Shown piece after piece: positions 17,157-26,449 of a stretch of 64,000 nucleotides of DNA. The notes below the pieces were generated by a model, which saw only the letters and a list, made by a program, of their open reading frames with translations, did not search any database and had not been told where the DNA came from. A program made the translations under genes and the position numbers. Source of the DNA: Campylobacter jejuni (GTDB lineage: Bacteria; Campylobacterota; Campylobacteria; Campylobacterales; Campylobacteraceae); NCBI RefSeq assembly GCF_002179165.1, contig NZ_NFNY01000104.1, positions 1 through 64,000 of the forward strand. The letters run 5' to 3'. How positions within the stretch are numbered: position 1 is the stretch's first letter; each line of letters opens with the position of its first letter.

Positions 17157-18936
17157 CGAAAAGTTCAGTATCGTTTTCTAAAATATTTCTTAGAATTAAA
17201 TCTTCAATCACACTCTTAGTGCAATCAGTTTGCTTAGGCCAAACCCTTTCATAATTTTCAGCCTTTCCCTTTGCTGTTGCGTCAATACAAAGTCTATCTT
17301 GCTTAATAAAAATATCCCTTTTTGCATCGATATTATTAACCACACGCCACACAAGCATATAAGGATTTTCAAGCTTATTATTTGCGTCTAAAAAAACTAA
17401 AATTCTAAAATGTTTTTTAAAATCAAGCAATTTTTCAAAAAGTTCTGAAATTCTTTCTTTTTTATTTAGTAAAATACAAACAATAGGGCTTTTGGTGTTT
17501 TTGTAAAATTGTTTTAAATTGATAAGCTCAACTTTGTTTTTAAAAAACTCTAACAATTTTTCATCTTCTAAAATTTCAAGTTCTTCTGTCTCATTTTCTT
17601 CACAAGCATCAAGTCCTGCTTTACCCCCAAAACAAGCGTTAGGTGATGCGTGATCTAATTGATCACAAATTCCTTCAGAAATTAAAATTTTATTTACACT
17701 AAAACGATTTAAAATATAAGGAATTAATGCATCATAATCATCCAAATTTGGAGCTTTTTTATCTACAAAAATAGCGTGTTTTACAAAGCTCATTTGTCCT
17801 ACTCCCCAAAAAGCATGCATAATTTGCTGTGCATGTGCGGGATATTTTGCATCAATTTTTGCCAAGATAAGATTATGAAAAACTCCATTTTCAGGCATTT
17901 TATAATCAATTAAATCAGGGGTTGAAGTTTGCAAAAGCGGTAAAAATACCCTTTCTGTTCCAAGTCCCATAATTTTATCTTCTAAAGGAGGTTTTCCCAC
18001 AACCGTTGCTTGATAAATTGCGTCCTTTTTGGCATAAATTTTTTCAACTTTCATCACAGGAAAAAGTTCAGCAGGAGTATAAAAACCTGTATGATCTCCA
18101 AAAGGTCCTTCAATTTTAAACTCTTCTAAATCCACATAACCCTCAATCACTATGTCGCTATTAAAAGGGACAAAAATTCCATTCTCGCAAGGCGTAAGTT
18201 TAGCTGGAGTTTTTTTAATAAAACCATAAAGCAAAAGCTCAAAAATTCCTTTAGGCAAAGGCGCTTGGCCGCACCAAATATAAAGCGGATCTCCACCAAT
18301 AGCAATACTTACAGGCATTTTTTTAAAACCAGCATTTTTATACTCGTGATAAAAATTAGCCCCATCTTTATGAATTTGCCAATGCATTAAAAGTTCATTT
18401 TTATCACTGATTTGCAAACGATACATTCCAAGATTATTTTGCGTTTTATCCAAATTTCGCGTATAAACTTGCCCCATAGTAATGAATTTACCTGCATCAT
18501 CTTCCCAAGTCTTAAGCACAGGTAGATCTTCAAGCGAGTTTAAAATTTCATAATCATACAAAGCCTTATTAGCTTTAAGTCTTTTTGGTGGAACATTTTT
18601 AAGACTTAATAAAGTCATAAAAAAATCCATTTTTGCTTTGAAATTTGTGGGAATGTGCATTTTTATGAGTTTTGAAATTTCATCAGCCACTTCATTAAAA
18701 TCGCGTCCAAAAGCTAAATTTAAAGCCAATTCATTGCAAAAAGCATTCATTAAAACAGGAAATTTGTATTTTTTATTTAATTTTTTATCCACAGGATTTG
18801 TAAAAAGCAAAGCCTTGCCATTTGGCTTTTTAGCTTCTATATATGCTAAATGTGCGATTTCAAGATCTACATCAATGGGTTCTTCATAAACTTTTAACAA
18901 ATCATTTGTTTTTAAAATTTCAATAAATTCTTTCAT
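17134..18936 (-). CDS. ubiD: UbiD-family decarboxylase (probable menaquinone/futalosine pathway enzyme)
   Basis: 600-aa prenylated-FMN decarboxylase of the UbiD family. Family features include GMYRLQISDKNELLMHWQ, IAIGGDPLYIWCGQAPLP, the metal- and active-site region EGPFGDHTGFYTP, and QIMHAFWGVGQMSFVKH. Campylobacter lacks ubiquinone and makes menaquinone through futalosine, where a UbiD-like protein (MqnL type) is thought to decarboxylate 1,4-dihydroxy-6-naphthoate. I therefore infer that role rather than 4-hydroxybenzoate decarboxylation. It is the last gene of the operon and overlaps hemC by 4 bases. The polyprenyl synthase upstream fits a quinone link. Confidence 0.9.
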   Translation of the reverse strand: MKEFIEILKTNDLLKVYEEPIDVDLEIAHLAYIEAKKPNGKALLFTNPVDKKLNKKYKFPVLMNAFCNELALNLAFGRDFNEVADEISKLIKMHIPTNFKAKMDFFMTLLSLKNVPPKRLKANKALYDYEILNSLEDLPVLKTWEDDAGKFITMGQVYTRNLDKTQNNLGMYRLQISDKNELLMHWQIHKDGANFYHEYKNAGFKKMPVSIAIGGDPLYIWCGQAPLPKGIFELLLYGFIKKTPAKLTPCENGIFVPFNSDIVIEGYVDLEEFKIEGPFGDHTGFYTPAELFPVMKVEKIYAKKDAIYQATVVGKPPLEDKIMGLGTERVFLPLLQTSTPDLIDYKMPENGVFHNLILAKIDAKYPAHAQQIMHAFWGVGQMSFVKHAIFVDKKAPNLDDYDALIPYILNRFSVNKILISEGICDQLDHASPNACFGGKAGLDACEENETEELEILEDEKLLEFFKNKVELINLKQFYKNTKSPIVCILLNKKERISELFEKLLDFKKHFRILVFLDANNKLENPYMLVWRVVNNIDAKRDIFIKQDRLCIDATAKGKAENYERVWPKQTDCTKSVIEDLILRNILENDTELFAKFEIME

Positions 18937-19859
18937 ATCATACTTTCAGCTTTTTTTAAAAGTTCTCTAGCGCCTTTAGCTATAAATTCTTTAGCTAATT
19001 TTTCACCAAATCCTTGAAATTCACTTTTTTTAATCATTCTTTTATCTTGCAAAATTTCACTGCCATCAGGGAGTCCTAGCACTGCACGCACGCAAATTTG
19101 ATCTGCGTTTAATTCCGCATTAATGCCTATGGGCACTTGACAACCCCCTTCTAAAGTAGCAATAAATTCTCTTTCTATTGTGCTTTCAATCAAAGAATTT
19201 TCATCATTTAAACACTTTAAAAGCTTGGTAATTTTTTCATCTTCTACACTTTCTATACCTAAAATTCCTTGAGACGCCGCAGGAACTAATTCATCTTTGC
19301 TGAATTCATAAACAAATTTCACTTCCTTATCCAAATTTAGGCGTTTAATGCCTGCCATAGCTAAAATAATCGCATCAAATTCATTATTTTTTAATTTTTC
19401 TATGCGAGAATTCACATTTCCACGCAAAGAAATAATCTCTAAATCAGGTCTTAATAATAAAAGTTGCATTTTGCGTCTAAGGCTTGTAGTACCTATTTTT
19501 GCACCTTTTGGCAAAGAAGAAAAATCTTTAAAATTTTCGCTCATCATAGCATCATTGCTTTGTTCTCTTTTGCTTACAGCCGCTAAAATTAAACCCTTAG
19601 GAAAAAAACTTGGCACATCTTTTAAGCTATGCACCGCCAAATGAGCCTTTCCTTCAAGCATATTTTCTTCAAGTTCTTTAGTAAAAAGTCCCTTTCCACC
19701 GATTTTTGCCAAAGGAGAATCAAGCAAAATATCGCCTTTTGTTTTAAAGCCTTCCAAACGCACTTTTATTTGATGAGTTCTTTCAAGTACGCTAGCTATA
19801 TATTTGCTCTGCCATAGAGCGAGCTTGCTTTTTCTTGTAGCAATGATTAGCTCTTTCAT
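18933..19859 (-). CDS. hemC: Porphobilinogen deaminase (hydroxymethylbilane synthase)
   Basis: Joins four porphobilinogens into hydroxymethylbilane in haem synthesis. The 308-aa length is standard. It has the N-terminal ATRKSKLALWQSKYI stretch, the KGLFTKELEENMLEG loop, AVHSLKDVPS, the Arg-rich TTSLRRKMQLLLLRPDLEI, and the catalytic-cofactor Cys in EGGCQVPIG, to which dipyrromethane attaches. It overlaps both neighbours by 4 bases (fxsA-like upstream, ubiD-like downstream). Confidence 0.97.
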   Translation of the reverse strand: MKELIIATRKSKLALWQSKYIASVLERTHQIKVRLEGFKTKGDILLDSPLAKIGGKGLFTKELEENMLEGKAHLAVHSLKDVPSFFPKGLILAAVSKREQSNDAMMSENFKDFSSLPKGAKIGTTSLRRKMQLLLLRPDLEIISLRGNVNSRIEKLKNNEFDAIILAMAGIKRLNLDKEVKFVYEFSKDELVPAASQGILGIESVEDEKITKLLKCLNDENSLIESTIEREFIATLEGGCQVPIGINAELNADQICVRAVLGLPDGSEILQDKRMIKKSEFQGFGEKLAKEFIAKGARELLKKAESMI

Positions 19860-20239
19860 TTTCTCTCCTCTATAATTTCAACATCAATAATTTCTTCACT
19901 ATGATATTCATTTTGCCTATGCTTATTTTCATATTTAGTTCTTGTAAGCTTAAAAACTAAACCAAAACAAAAGACCAAAAGACCAAAAAAACTCGTGATG
20001 ACCCCTGGAAAAATAAACAAAAATCCCGCTATCACAAAAGAAAATTGAGTCAGCATATCTTTTAAACCACTCATACGGAATTCAAGCATATTTTTCCAAA
20101 AAATTCCCAAAAGCACTGCTCCAAATAGCATACTTAGCAAAATAAAAATCAAAAAATTTCCAAAGCCAAAAAATACAATAAACAAAATACTCACAATAAT
20201 TTCAAGCAAAAAAAGTGGGCTAAGGCTTAATTTATTCAT
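19856..20239 (-). CDS. fxsA: FxsA-family cytoplasmic membrane protein
   Basis: 127-aa membrane protein with hydrophobic segments at about residues 8-30, 33-48 and 65-95. The stretch [19 protein letters not shown] matches the FxsA family hallmark (AG..L..PG..T...G). The C-terminal tail of about 30 residues is charged. FxsA was named in E. coli for suppression of F-plasmid exclusion of phage T7; its cellular job is unclear. It is coupled to proS and hemC by overlaps of 8 and 4 bases. Confidence 0.82.
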   Translation of the reverse strand: MNKLSLSPLFLLEIIVSILFIVFFGFGNFLIFILLSMLFGAVLLGIFWKNMLEFRMSGLKDMLTQFSFVIAGFLFIFPGVITSFFGLLVFCFGLVFKLTRTKYENKHRQNEYHSEEIIDVEIIEERK

Positions 20240-21941
20240 TGATACTCTTTATGATAAATTTGGTCACATCTTTGCTTGATATGGTTTTCTTTTCTAAAGT
20301 TTTTCTTTCTATCCATTCAAGCTCATCATTTTCCAAACCCTTTCCTACAATCAAGGCATAAGGAAAACCCATAAGTTCAAAATCATTCATTTTAACCCCA
20401 AACCGTTCATTTCTATCATCAAGCAAAACTTCAATACCTAAATTTTGCAAATCTTCATAAAGCTTATTTGCGAATTCTAAAGCTTTTTCATCTTTAATAT
20501 TTGAAACAATAATTTCAAGCACAAAAGGTGCTAAAGCTTTATTCCAAATACAACCTTTTTCATCATGACTTGCTTCAATAGCCACTGCAACCAAACGCGA
20601 TACTCCTATGCCATAACAACCCATATAAAAAGCTTGACTTTTACCATTTTCATCTAAAAAATTTGCATTCATAGTGCTAGAATATTTTTGTCCCAATTTA
20701 AAAATATGCCCTACTTCTATACCTTTACTTTGCTTTAATTTTCCACCGCATTTAGCACAACAATCATTTTCTTTAACTTCTATCAAGTCCTTAAAACGCT
20801 CTTTGTTTAAATTCACCACATCAATGCCGATTAAATGATAATCTTTTTCATTGGCACCCATAATCATTTGTTTTTCATTTTCAAGCTCAAAATCCACATA
20901 AAAATCAATATTTTTTAGCCCTACAAAACCTATAAATCCAGGGGTTAAGCCCATATTTTTTAATTCCTCTTCACTCGCATCTACAAGCTCTAAAGCCTTG
21001 CAAGCATTTTGTGCTTTAACCTCTTGTAAATCATCACTTCCTCTTATAAAAAAGGCGACCAATTTACTTTCATTTTCATAAATGGCCTTTTTCACTACCG
21101 CTTTAATGGTATAAAATTCATTGATTTTAAAAAATTCGGCCAAGTCTTTAATGGTTTTAATATCTGGAGTGTGAAATTTACTTGCATAATTTGCTTCAGG
21201 TCTTTCATCTTGACAAGTTTTCTTTGCTCTAGTCGCTGCTTCAATATTTGCAGCATAATCACAATTTTCGCAAATCAAAATATCATCTTCTCCATTTTTT
21301 GCCAAAACCATAAATTCCTTAGAACCACTTCCACCAATAGCTCCGCTATCTGCTTCAACAGCCCTAAAATTGAGATTAAGTCTTGTAAAAATTTTGCTAT
21401 AAGTTTCATACATTAAATCAAATTCGCGCCCTAAATCTTCTTCATTTACATGAAAACTATAACCATCTTTCATTAAAAATTCACGACATCTTAAAAGTCC
21501 AAATCTAGGTCTTGCTTCATCGCGAAATTTAAGCCCTATTTGATATAAATGTAAAGGAAGTTGTTTATAAGATGTGATTTTATTTTTTACCAAAGAAAGC
21601 ATAGCTTCTTCATGTGTTGGACCTAAAACAAAGTCGTTTTCTTTCCTATCCTTAAAACGCAAAAGCTCCTTGCCAAAAACATTATAACGTCCGCTTTCTT
21701 GCCACAAACTCGCAGGAGTAACAAAACTTAGATTTACTTCTTGTGCTCCTGCTTTATCCATTTCTTCTTTTACTATAGTTTTAATTTTTTCTAAAACTTT
21801 TTTTCCTAAAGGTAAAAAATTATAAAGTCCGCTTCCAATTTGCTCAATAAATCCCGCCCGCGTTAAAAAAATATGGCTTGGCAAAGTCGCATCTTTTGGT
21901 GCTTCTTTAAGACTTGGTGCGTATAATTTACTCAATTTCAT
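20232..21941 (-). CDS. proS: Prolyl-tRNA synthetase (bacterial type, with editing insertion)
   Basis: Charges tRNA-Pro. I place the start at the ATG at 21941 (569 aa, [11 protein letters not shown]), because GGAG lies just upstream at 21949-21952 and the in-frame ATG 12 codons earlier adds a non-homologous tail. Class II motifs are visible: [15 protein letters not shown] near motif 1, [21 protein letters not shown] as motif 2, and [14 protein letters not shown] as motif 3. The insertion between motifs 2 and 3 (about 235-385) is the YbaK-like editing domain. The C-terminal anticodon domain ends in FIIKSINE. It overlaps hemA by 14 bases. Confidence 0.96.
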   Translation of the reverse strand: MKLSKLYAPSLKEAPKDATLPSHIFLTRAGFIEQIGSGLYNFLPLGKKVLEKIKTIVKEEMDKAGAQEVNLSFVTPASLWQESGRYNVFGKELLRFKDRKENDFVLGPTHEEAMLSLVKNKITSYKQLPLHLYQIGLKFRDEARPRFGLLRCREFLMKDGYSFHVNEEDLGREFDLMYETYSKIFTRLNLNFRAVEADSGAIGGSGSKEFMVLAKNGEDDILICENCDYAANIEAATRAKKTCQDERPEANYASKFHTPDIKTIKDLAEFFKINEFYTIKAVVKKAIYENESKLVAFFIRGSDDLQEVKAQNACKALELVDASEEELKNMGLTPGFIGFVGLKNIDFYVDFELENEKQMIMGANEKDYHLIGIDVVNLNKERFKDLIEVKENDCCAKCGGKLKQSKGIEVGHIFKLGQKYSSTMNANFLDENGKSQAFYMGCYGIGVSRLVAVAIEASHDEKGCIWNKALAPFVLEIIVSNIKDEKALEFANKLYEDLQNLGIEVLLDDRNERFGVKMNDFELMGFPYALIVGKGLENDELEWIERKTLEKKTISSKDVTKFIIKSINE

Positions 21942-23226
21942 TATTATTCTCCATATTAAATTCACATTTATATTCATCTAAACCTTCAAGATTATTTTGC
22001 AAATCAAAAACATAACGCATAGCATTCATCACCGTATCGCTTTGCATTTTACCTTGAAGATGTTTTAAATTGATAGTTGGTGTATGCAAAAAAGCTTTAA
22101 ATACTTGATGGATGAGTTTTTTTGCTTCCTCTTTATCAGAATGTTTTAAATATCCTTTTTTTATAGCAATTTCAAGCTGATTTTGAGCACATTCTTTTGC
22201 CTGCAAACGGATGGCTTTAATGATAGGGCTTAAAGCTAGATCGTTTAAATATCTAAAAAATTCAGCTGTTTGTCTCCCTATAATACCATATGCCATACGA
22301 GCTTCTTGCTCTCTTAAAGCTAAATTTTTTTGCACCACAACCTCAAGATCATCGACTGCAAAAACAGATATTTTTTCACTTTCGTTTATATCGATATCTC
22401 TTGGCACCGCAAGATCAAAAAAATACCTTTGATGAGAAGTTTCGTTGATTAAAGAATTTGTAATAATAGCATTTGGTGCATTGGTCGCAGAGAAAAAAAG
22501 TTCGTATTCGTTTATATATTTTTTTAAATTCTCCAAACTATCATATTCGCTTAAAACTCCTAAATTCTCACAAAGATTCTTCGCTTTTTGCATATCTCTA
22601 TTTAAAATAACAACCCTAGCTCCTGTAGCGATTAAATGCTTAGCGGCAAGCTCTCCCATTTCTCCAGCACCGATAACCACAGCTTTTTTCTCGTTTAAAT
22701 CCAAAAGCTCTTTTGCTTTAGCTACTGCTACACTCGCAACTGAAATAGGATTTTTTGAAATTTGTGTTTCATTCCGCACCTTAGCAGCACATTTAAAAGC
22801 ACTATGAACCGCCCTTGAAAGATGCACACCACAAAAGTTATTTTGTAAAGCAAAAGCAAAGGCGTTTTTAAGCTGTCCTGCAATTTGCGTTTCGCCCACA
22901 ACCAAACTATCAAGCGAACTTGCAACGGAAAAAAGATGATGTATGGCTCCATTATCTTCAAAAATATCAGCCTTTTTAATTAAGCTATCTTTATTCACAT
23001 CACATAGCAAAGCCAAAGACTTGATAATATATTCTGCACAACTTTCTTTCACATAAGCAATGATTTCAACACGATTACAGGTGCTTATGACCAAACATTC
23101 TTCAATATTTTCATTATTATTTAACAAACGCAAAAATTCATTTTTTTTCATTTCATCTGAAAAAGAAAGTTTTTCTCTTAAAGCAAGATCAGTATTTTTA
23201 TGAGTAAAAGATATACAATAATACAT
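21928..23226 (-). CDS. hemA: Glutamyl-tRNA reductase
   Basis: First step of C5 haem synthesis: reduces Glu-tRNA to glutamate-1-semialdehyde with NADPH. 432 aa. The catalytic Cys lies in [10 protein letters not shown] (about 45-54), [14 protein letters not shown] follows near 105-118, and the NADPH-binding fold has [16 protein letters not shown]. The C-terminal dimerisation helix is present ([19 protein letters not shown]). Its stop lies within proS and its start shares a base with the stop of the polyprenyl synthase gene, so it is coupled on both sides. Confidence 0.97.
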   Translation of the reverse strand: MYYCISFTHKNTDLALREKLSFSDEMKKNEFLRLLNNNENIEECLVISTCNRVEIIAYVKESCAEYIIKSLALLCDVNKDSLIKKADIFEDNGAIHHLFSVASSLDSLVVGETQIAGQLKNAFAFALQNNFCGVHLSRAVHSAFKCAAKVRNETQISKNPISVASVAVAKAKELLDLNEKKAVVIGAGEMGELAAKHLIATGARVVILNRDMQKAKNLCENLGVLSEYDSLENLKKYINEYELFFSATNAPNAIITNSLINETSHQRYFFDLAVPRDIDINESEKISVFAVDDLEVVVQKNLALREQEARMAYGIIGRQTAEFFRYLNDLALSPIIKAIRLQAKECAQNQLEIAIKKGYLKHSDKEEAKKLIHQVFKAFLHTPTINLKHLQGKMQSDTVMNAMRYVFDLQNNLEGLDEYKCEFNMENNNEIE

Positions 23227-24119
23227 TAAAAATTCCTATCTATCATAGCTTTAATAATATCACTAAGCTTTTGATTGGAATACTTTTGTATGGCAAACAT
23301 TGCTTCTTTGGCATAATCTTTAGCTTCCTTTATAGCCTTATCTAAGGCTTTTGTCTCTTCAAATTTTGTTTGCATCCATATTTTTTCATCATTATTTAAA
23401 TCTTTTTGGAATAAATTTTTTAATTTAATTTTATCATCATCATTTAAATTTTCAAAAAGATAGATATAAGGTAAAGTAGTTTTGCCCTCTTTAAAATCGT
23501 TCATAGCAGGTTTTCCAAGAGTTATTTCATCGCCTTTAATGTCTAAAATATCATCAATCATTTGAAATGCAAGGCCTAAATTTTTGCCATATCCTCCAAA
23601 GGCTTTTTCATCTGAATTTGCCAAAATAGCTCCACATTTCGCACTTGCCTCAATCAAAACCGCTGTTTTATTATAAATCATTTTAAGATATTTATTCTTA
23701 TCTTCATTAAAATTTTGACTTAAATTTACATCCATAAGTTCGCCTATGGCAAGTTTTACAACCGCATCTGAAATAATACTTGCAAAAGACGCATTCATTT
23801 GACTCAATTCATAAAAAGCTTTAGAATATAAAATATCGCCAAGCATTAAAGCGTTTTTTGTACCAAATTCTGCATTAACAGATTTTGCTCCACGCCTTAA
23901 TTTGCTTTCATCAATAATATCATCATGCAATAAACTTGCCAAATGTATAAGCTCTATTGCGGCACAAATTTTAAAAGATTTTTCGCTTTCGCCTGCAATA
24001 GCTAAAAGCAATTTAGAACGCAATTTTTTACCTGATTTGGTCTTAGAAAGCATTGTTAAAACAGGCTCATAATTAAGTTCTTCTAAATACTGCTTTATCA
24101 AATCATCTATTTTTTGCAC
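23226..24119 (-). CDS. Polyprenyl diphosphate synthase
   Basis: 297-aa trans-prenyltransferase that builds an isoprenoid chain from IPP. The first Asp-rich motif is LLHDDIIDESKLRRG (about 67-81), the second is FQMIDDILDIKGD (about 190-202), and GKPAMNDFKEGKTTLP follows. The residues before the first motif (EL IHLASLLHDD) lack bulky aromatic residues, which fits a long-chain (for example octaprenyl) synthase for the menaquinone side chain; this is an inference. It belongs to the operon with hemA and the ubiD-like decarboxylase. Confidence 0.92.
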   Translation of the reverse strand: MQKIDDLIKQYLEELNYEPVLTMLSKTKSGKKLRSKLLLAIAGESEKSFKICAAIELIHLASLLHDDIIDESKLRRGAKSVNAEFGTKNALMLGDILYSKAFYELSQMNASFASIISDAVVKLAIGELMDVNLSQNFNEDKNKYLKMIYNKTAVLIEASAKCGAILANSDEKAFGGYGKNLGLAFQMIDDILDIKGDEITLGKPAMNDFKEGKTTLPYIYLFENLNDDDKIKLKNLFQKDLNNDEKIWMQTKFEETKALDKAIKEAKDYAKEAMFAIQKYSNQKLSDIIKAMIDRNF

Positions 24120-24136
24120 TTTACATCCTTAAAAGC

Positions 24137-24664
24137 TTAGTTTGTATTGTTTTCTCGCTCTGTTAGCGGTTTTACTTGTGATTCATTTAAATTAATCATA
24201 GGCACCACTTGATTATTTTGCGGTGGATTTTTTAATGGCATTTTTCTTGGATCAAGAAACTTCACTTCAAGACGCGATTCCTTATCTTCTATATACACAG
24301 TAAAAGTCGCCTCGCCTTTTTTATATCCGCTAAACTCTAAAATAAGTCTTGCTCTATCAATATGTGGGTTAGTATAATCAGGAATTAAAGTTTGAGTTAC
24401 CCAGTCTAAATTCCTACGCAAACTCATAACAAACTGACGCGGATATTTGCGAAATTTAGAATGTACAACCATATTTGTATTATCAAATAAGGTCCAATAA
24501 AAATCAAAATTTTGCACCTTATCTTCATAACCAAGTTCTTTGATTTCCACACTGGCTCTTTCATCTTTTTTAAGCGTGAATTTATAGGTATAATCAAATG
24601 TCGGCACTGCATTTAAATTGCACACAAGCAATATTGAAAAAATAATGAATATTTTTTTCATCAA
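24137..24664 (-). CDS. Exported protein of unknown function
   Basis: 175-aa protein with an N-terminal signal peptide (MMKKIFIIFSILLVCNLNA, probable cleavage after LNA). The mature part is a single domain of beta-type composition (FDYTYKFTLKKDERASVEIKE, then RARLILEFSGYKKGEATFTVY) ending in a polar tail with the KMPLKNPPQNN segment. I do not recognise the family. It starts 4 bases inside the preceding gene and lies 17 bases before the polyprenyl synthase, so it is in the same operon. It is probably periplasmic. Confidence 0.82.
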   Translation of the reverse strand: MMKKIFIIFSILLVCNLNAVPTFDYTYKFTLKKDERASVEIKELGYEDKVQNFDFYWTLFDNTNMVVHSKFRKYPRQFVMSLRRNLDWVTQTLIPDYTNPHIDRARLILEFSGYKKGEATFTVYIEDKESRLEVKFLDPRKMPLKNPPQNNQVVPMINLNESQVKPLTERENNTN

Positions 24665-24924
24665 CCCTCGTGTCCTAAAATTTTTGCACCAAGCTCTATA
24701 TAAATATCATTTTGCCTTTGTGTAATAAAATCCCCATTTTCAAGTATGAAATTTTTCACATCCATTTCAGTTAAGCCTTGTTTTTCTAAAAGTTCAATCA
24801 TAGCAATATGCTCAGCAAAAAAATTTTCAAATACTTTTTCCAAAGCTCCCAAATTTCCATTTTGTATTATTTCTATAAATTTTTCTTTAGGAGTTTTATT
24901 AAACATTTCATCAAAAATATCCAT
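24661..24924 (-). CDS. Small conserved protein of unknown function, first gene of the hem/men operon
   Basis: 87-aa soluble protein, acidic and mostly helical by composition (IFDEMFNKTPKEKFIEIIQN, then EHIAMIELLEKQGLTE and ENGDFITQRQNDIYIELGAK). No domain is recognised. It overlaps the next gene by 4 bases and has 124 bases of AT-rich DNA upstream before the oor terminator, so the operon promoter should lie there. Confidence 0.8.
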   Translation of the reverse strand: MDIFDEMFNKTPKEKFIEIIQNGNLGALEKVFENFFAEHIAMIELLEKQGLTEMDVKNFILENGDFITQRQNDIYIELGAKILGHEG

Positions 24925-25025
24925 TAGGTTTTCCTTGTTTAAATAAGTTTTTGATTATAAAATTTTAATCGTTAAAAGTAGCTAAATTAGAAAATTAAAA
25001 GTTTAAATTTTATTTTAAATTAGTT

Positions 25026-25048
25026 AAATTCCGCATAAAGCGGAATTT
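25026..25048 (-). terminator. Terminator after oorC (9-bp stem)
   Basis: AAATTCCGC (25026-25034) pairs perfectly with GCGGAATTT (25040-25048) across ATAAA, immediately after the oorC stop codon. It probably ends the icd-to-oorC operon. The minus-strand T-run downstream is weak. Confidence 0.65.
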
Positions 25049-25606
25049 TTAAGAGTGTGCCTTGGTTTCTTGTGCGTACTTAACACCCAAATCAAAAGCT
25101 TTCGCATTCGCATCTCTTGTTTTAGCAGGAACCATATGAAGCATAGTTTCTTTAAGGATATCCAAATCAATACATTTACTCATATAAGCAGCAATGGCAA
25201 GTGCTACGACAGATTGAGTAGCCACATTGCCCACTTCATCTTTAGCTATGGTAATAATAGGAATTTCAAAAATCTGCCATTTTTTATAATCTTCATTTTC
25301 AGGATGAACTAAATTTGGCTCTACAACGATAATTCCACCTTCTTTTACACCACTGCGAAAACCTTTATAACCTTTATCTGCAGTTGAAAGCATAAAATCC
25401 ACTTCACCTTCTACTGCATAAGGAAAAAGAATTTCTTTATCATCAATAATAATATCAACCTTAGTCGGACCTCCTCTTACTTGAGAAGTGTAAGTTGAAG
25501 CCTTAAAAGCTTGACGACCTTCTTTAATCGCTGCTTCAGCTAAAATCTCTCCTGCAGTAATAACACCTTGTCCACCTTCACCGCCAAATCTTAATTGATA
25601 TTTCAT
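25049..25606 (-). CDS. oorC: 2-oxoglutarate:acceptor oxidoreductase, gamma subunit
   Basis: 185-aa gamma subunit of the oxygen-sensitive 2-oxoglutarate:ferredoxin/flavodoxin oxidoreductase, which replaces the 2-oxoglutarate dehydrogenase complex in Campylobacter and Helicobacter. Family hallmarks are GGEGGQGVITAGEILAEA at the N-terminus and SQVRGGPTKVDIIID near residue 43. It overlaps oorB by 4 bases and is the last gene of the TCA operon. Confidence 0.95.
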   Translation of the reverse strand: MKYQLRFGGEGGQGVITAGEILAEAAIKEGRQAFKASTYTSQVRGGPTKVDIIIDDKEILFPYAVEGEVDFMLSTADKGYKGFRSGVKEGGIIVVEPNLVHPENEDYKKWQIFEIPIITIAKDEVGNVATQSVVALAIAAYMSKCIDLDILKETMLHMVPAKTRDANAKAFDLGVKYAQETKAHS

Positions 25607-26448
25607 TTTAAAGCTCCTAAATCAACCATTCTTTTCTCTTTGGCTGCACGACGCACTTCTTCATAAGCGTGGCAGTATTCTGGTTGAGAATTATCTTCAT
25701 GTAAAATACCCGTTGGAAATTTATCTTTTCTTTCTTCAAAATCCATATTTTCAAATTTACTCTTATCCACAACGCGATCTTTAATCCAATCAAGCATAGC
25801 TACAGCTTCGCCCATTTTATTTTTTCTGCCTAGATTAATATGGCAGTTTGAGAAAACATCTACAAAGCTATAACCTTTATGAGATAAAGCTTTAAAAATC
25901 AAATTTTCCAATTTGTTAGCTTCGATTACATTTCCTCTTGCTACAAAAGAAGCTCCAGCAGCTTTGGTTAATTCACAAGCATCAAAATTTGGATCGATAT
26001 TACCAAATTGAGCTGTAACAGTGTAAAAACCTTTTGGAGTAGTAGGGCTAGTTTGAGAATTAGTAAGCCCATAAATAAAGTTATTGATTACAATATGAGT
26101 TAAATCTATATTTCTACGACATCCATGTATAGTATGATTTCCACCAATGGCCAAAGTATCACCATCGCCACTTACCACAATCACATGTTTATTTGGATTA
26201 GCTAATTTTATACCTGTTGCATAAGCTATTGCTCTTCCGTGCGTAGTATGAACGGTATTGCAATTTACATAAGAACTCATTCTACCACTACAACCAATAC
26301 CCGAAACCAAACAAACATCATCCATATTCCAACCAAGTTTTTCTATTGCACGGATAATACATTTTAAAACAACACCATCACCACAACCCCAACACCATTG
26401 AGTAGGAAGTTTATCAGTTCTTAAATATTCATCATAATTAAATGCCAT
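25603..26448 (-). CDS. oorB: 2-oxoglutarate:acceptor oxidoreductase, beta subunit (TPP-binding)
   Basis: 281-aa subunit that binds thiamine diphosphate. The WCWGCGDGVV motif (about 18-27) supplies cluster or TPP contacts, and VVSGDGDTLAIGGNHTIH is the GDG...N Mg-TPP motif. INNFIYGLTNSQTSPTTP follows, as in 2-oxoacid:ferredoxin oxidoreductase beta subunits. One base separates it from oorA and it overlaps oorC. Confidence 0.96.
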   Translation of the reverse strand: MAFNYDEYLRTDKLPTQWCWGCGDGVVLKCIIRAIEKLGWNMDDVCLVSGIGCSGRMSSYVNCNTVHTTHGRAIAYATGIKLANPNKHVIVVSGDGDTLAIGGNHTIHGCRRNIDLTHIVINNFIYGLTNSQTSPTTPKGFYTVTAQFGNIDPNFDACELTKAAGASFVARGNVIEANKLENLIFKALSHKGYSFVDVFSNCHINLGRKNKMGEAVAMLDWIKDRVVDKSKFENMDFEERKDKFPTGILHEDNSQPEYCHAYEEVRRAAKEKRMVDLGALK

Positions 26449-26449
26449 T

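Noticed and set aside
21942-21977. Twelve-residue N-terminal extension of proS
   Set aside because: The ribosome site GGAG sits inside the extension at 21949-21952, and the family starts at [11 protein letters not shown].
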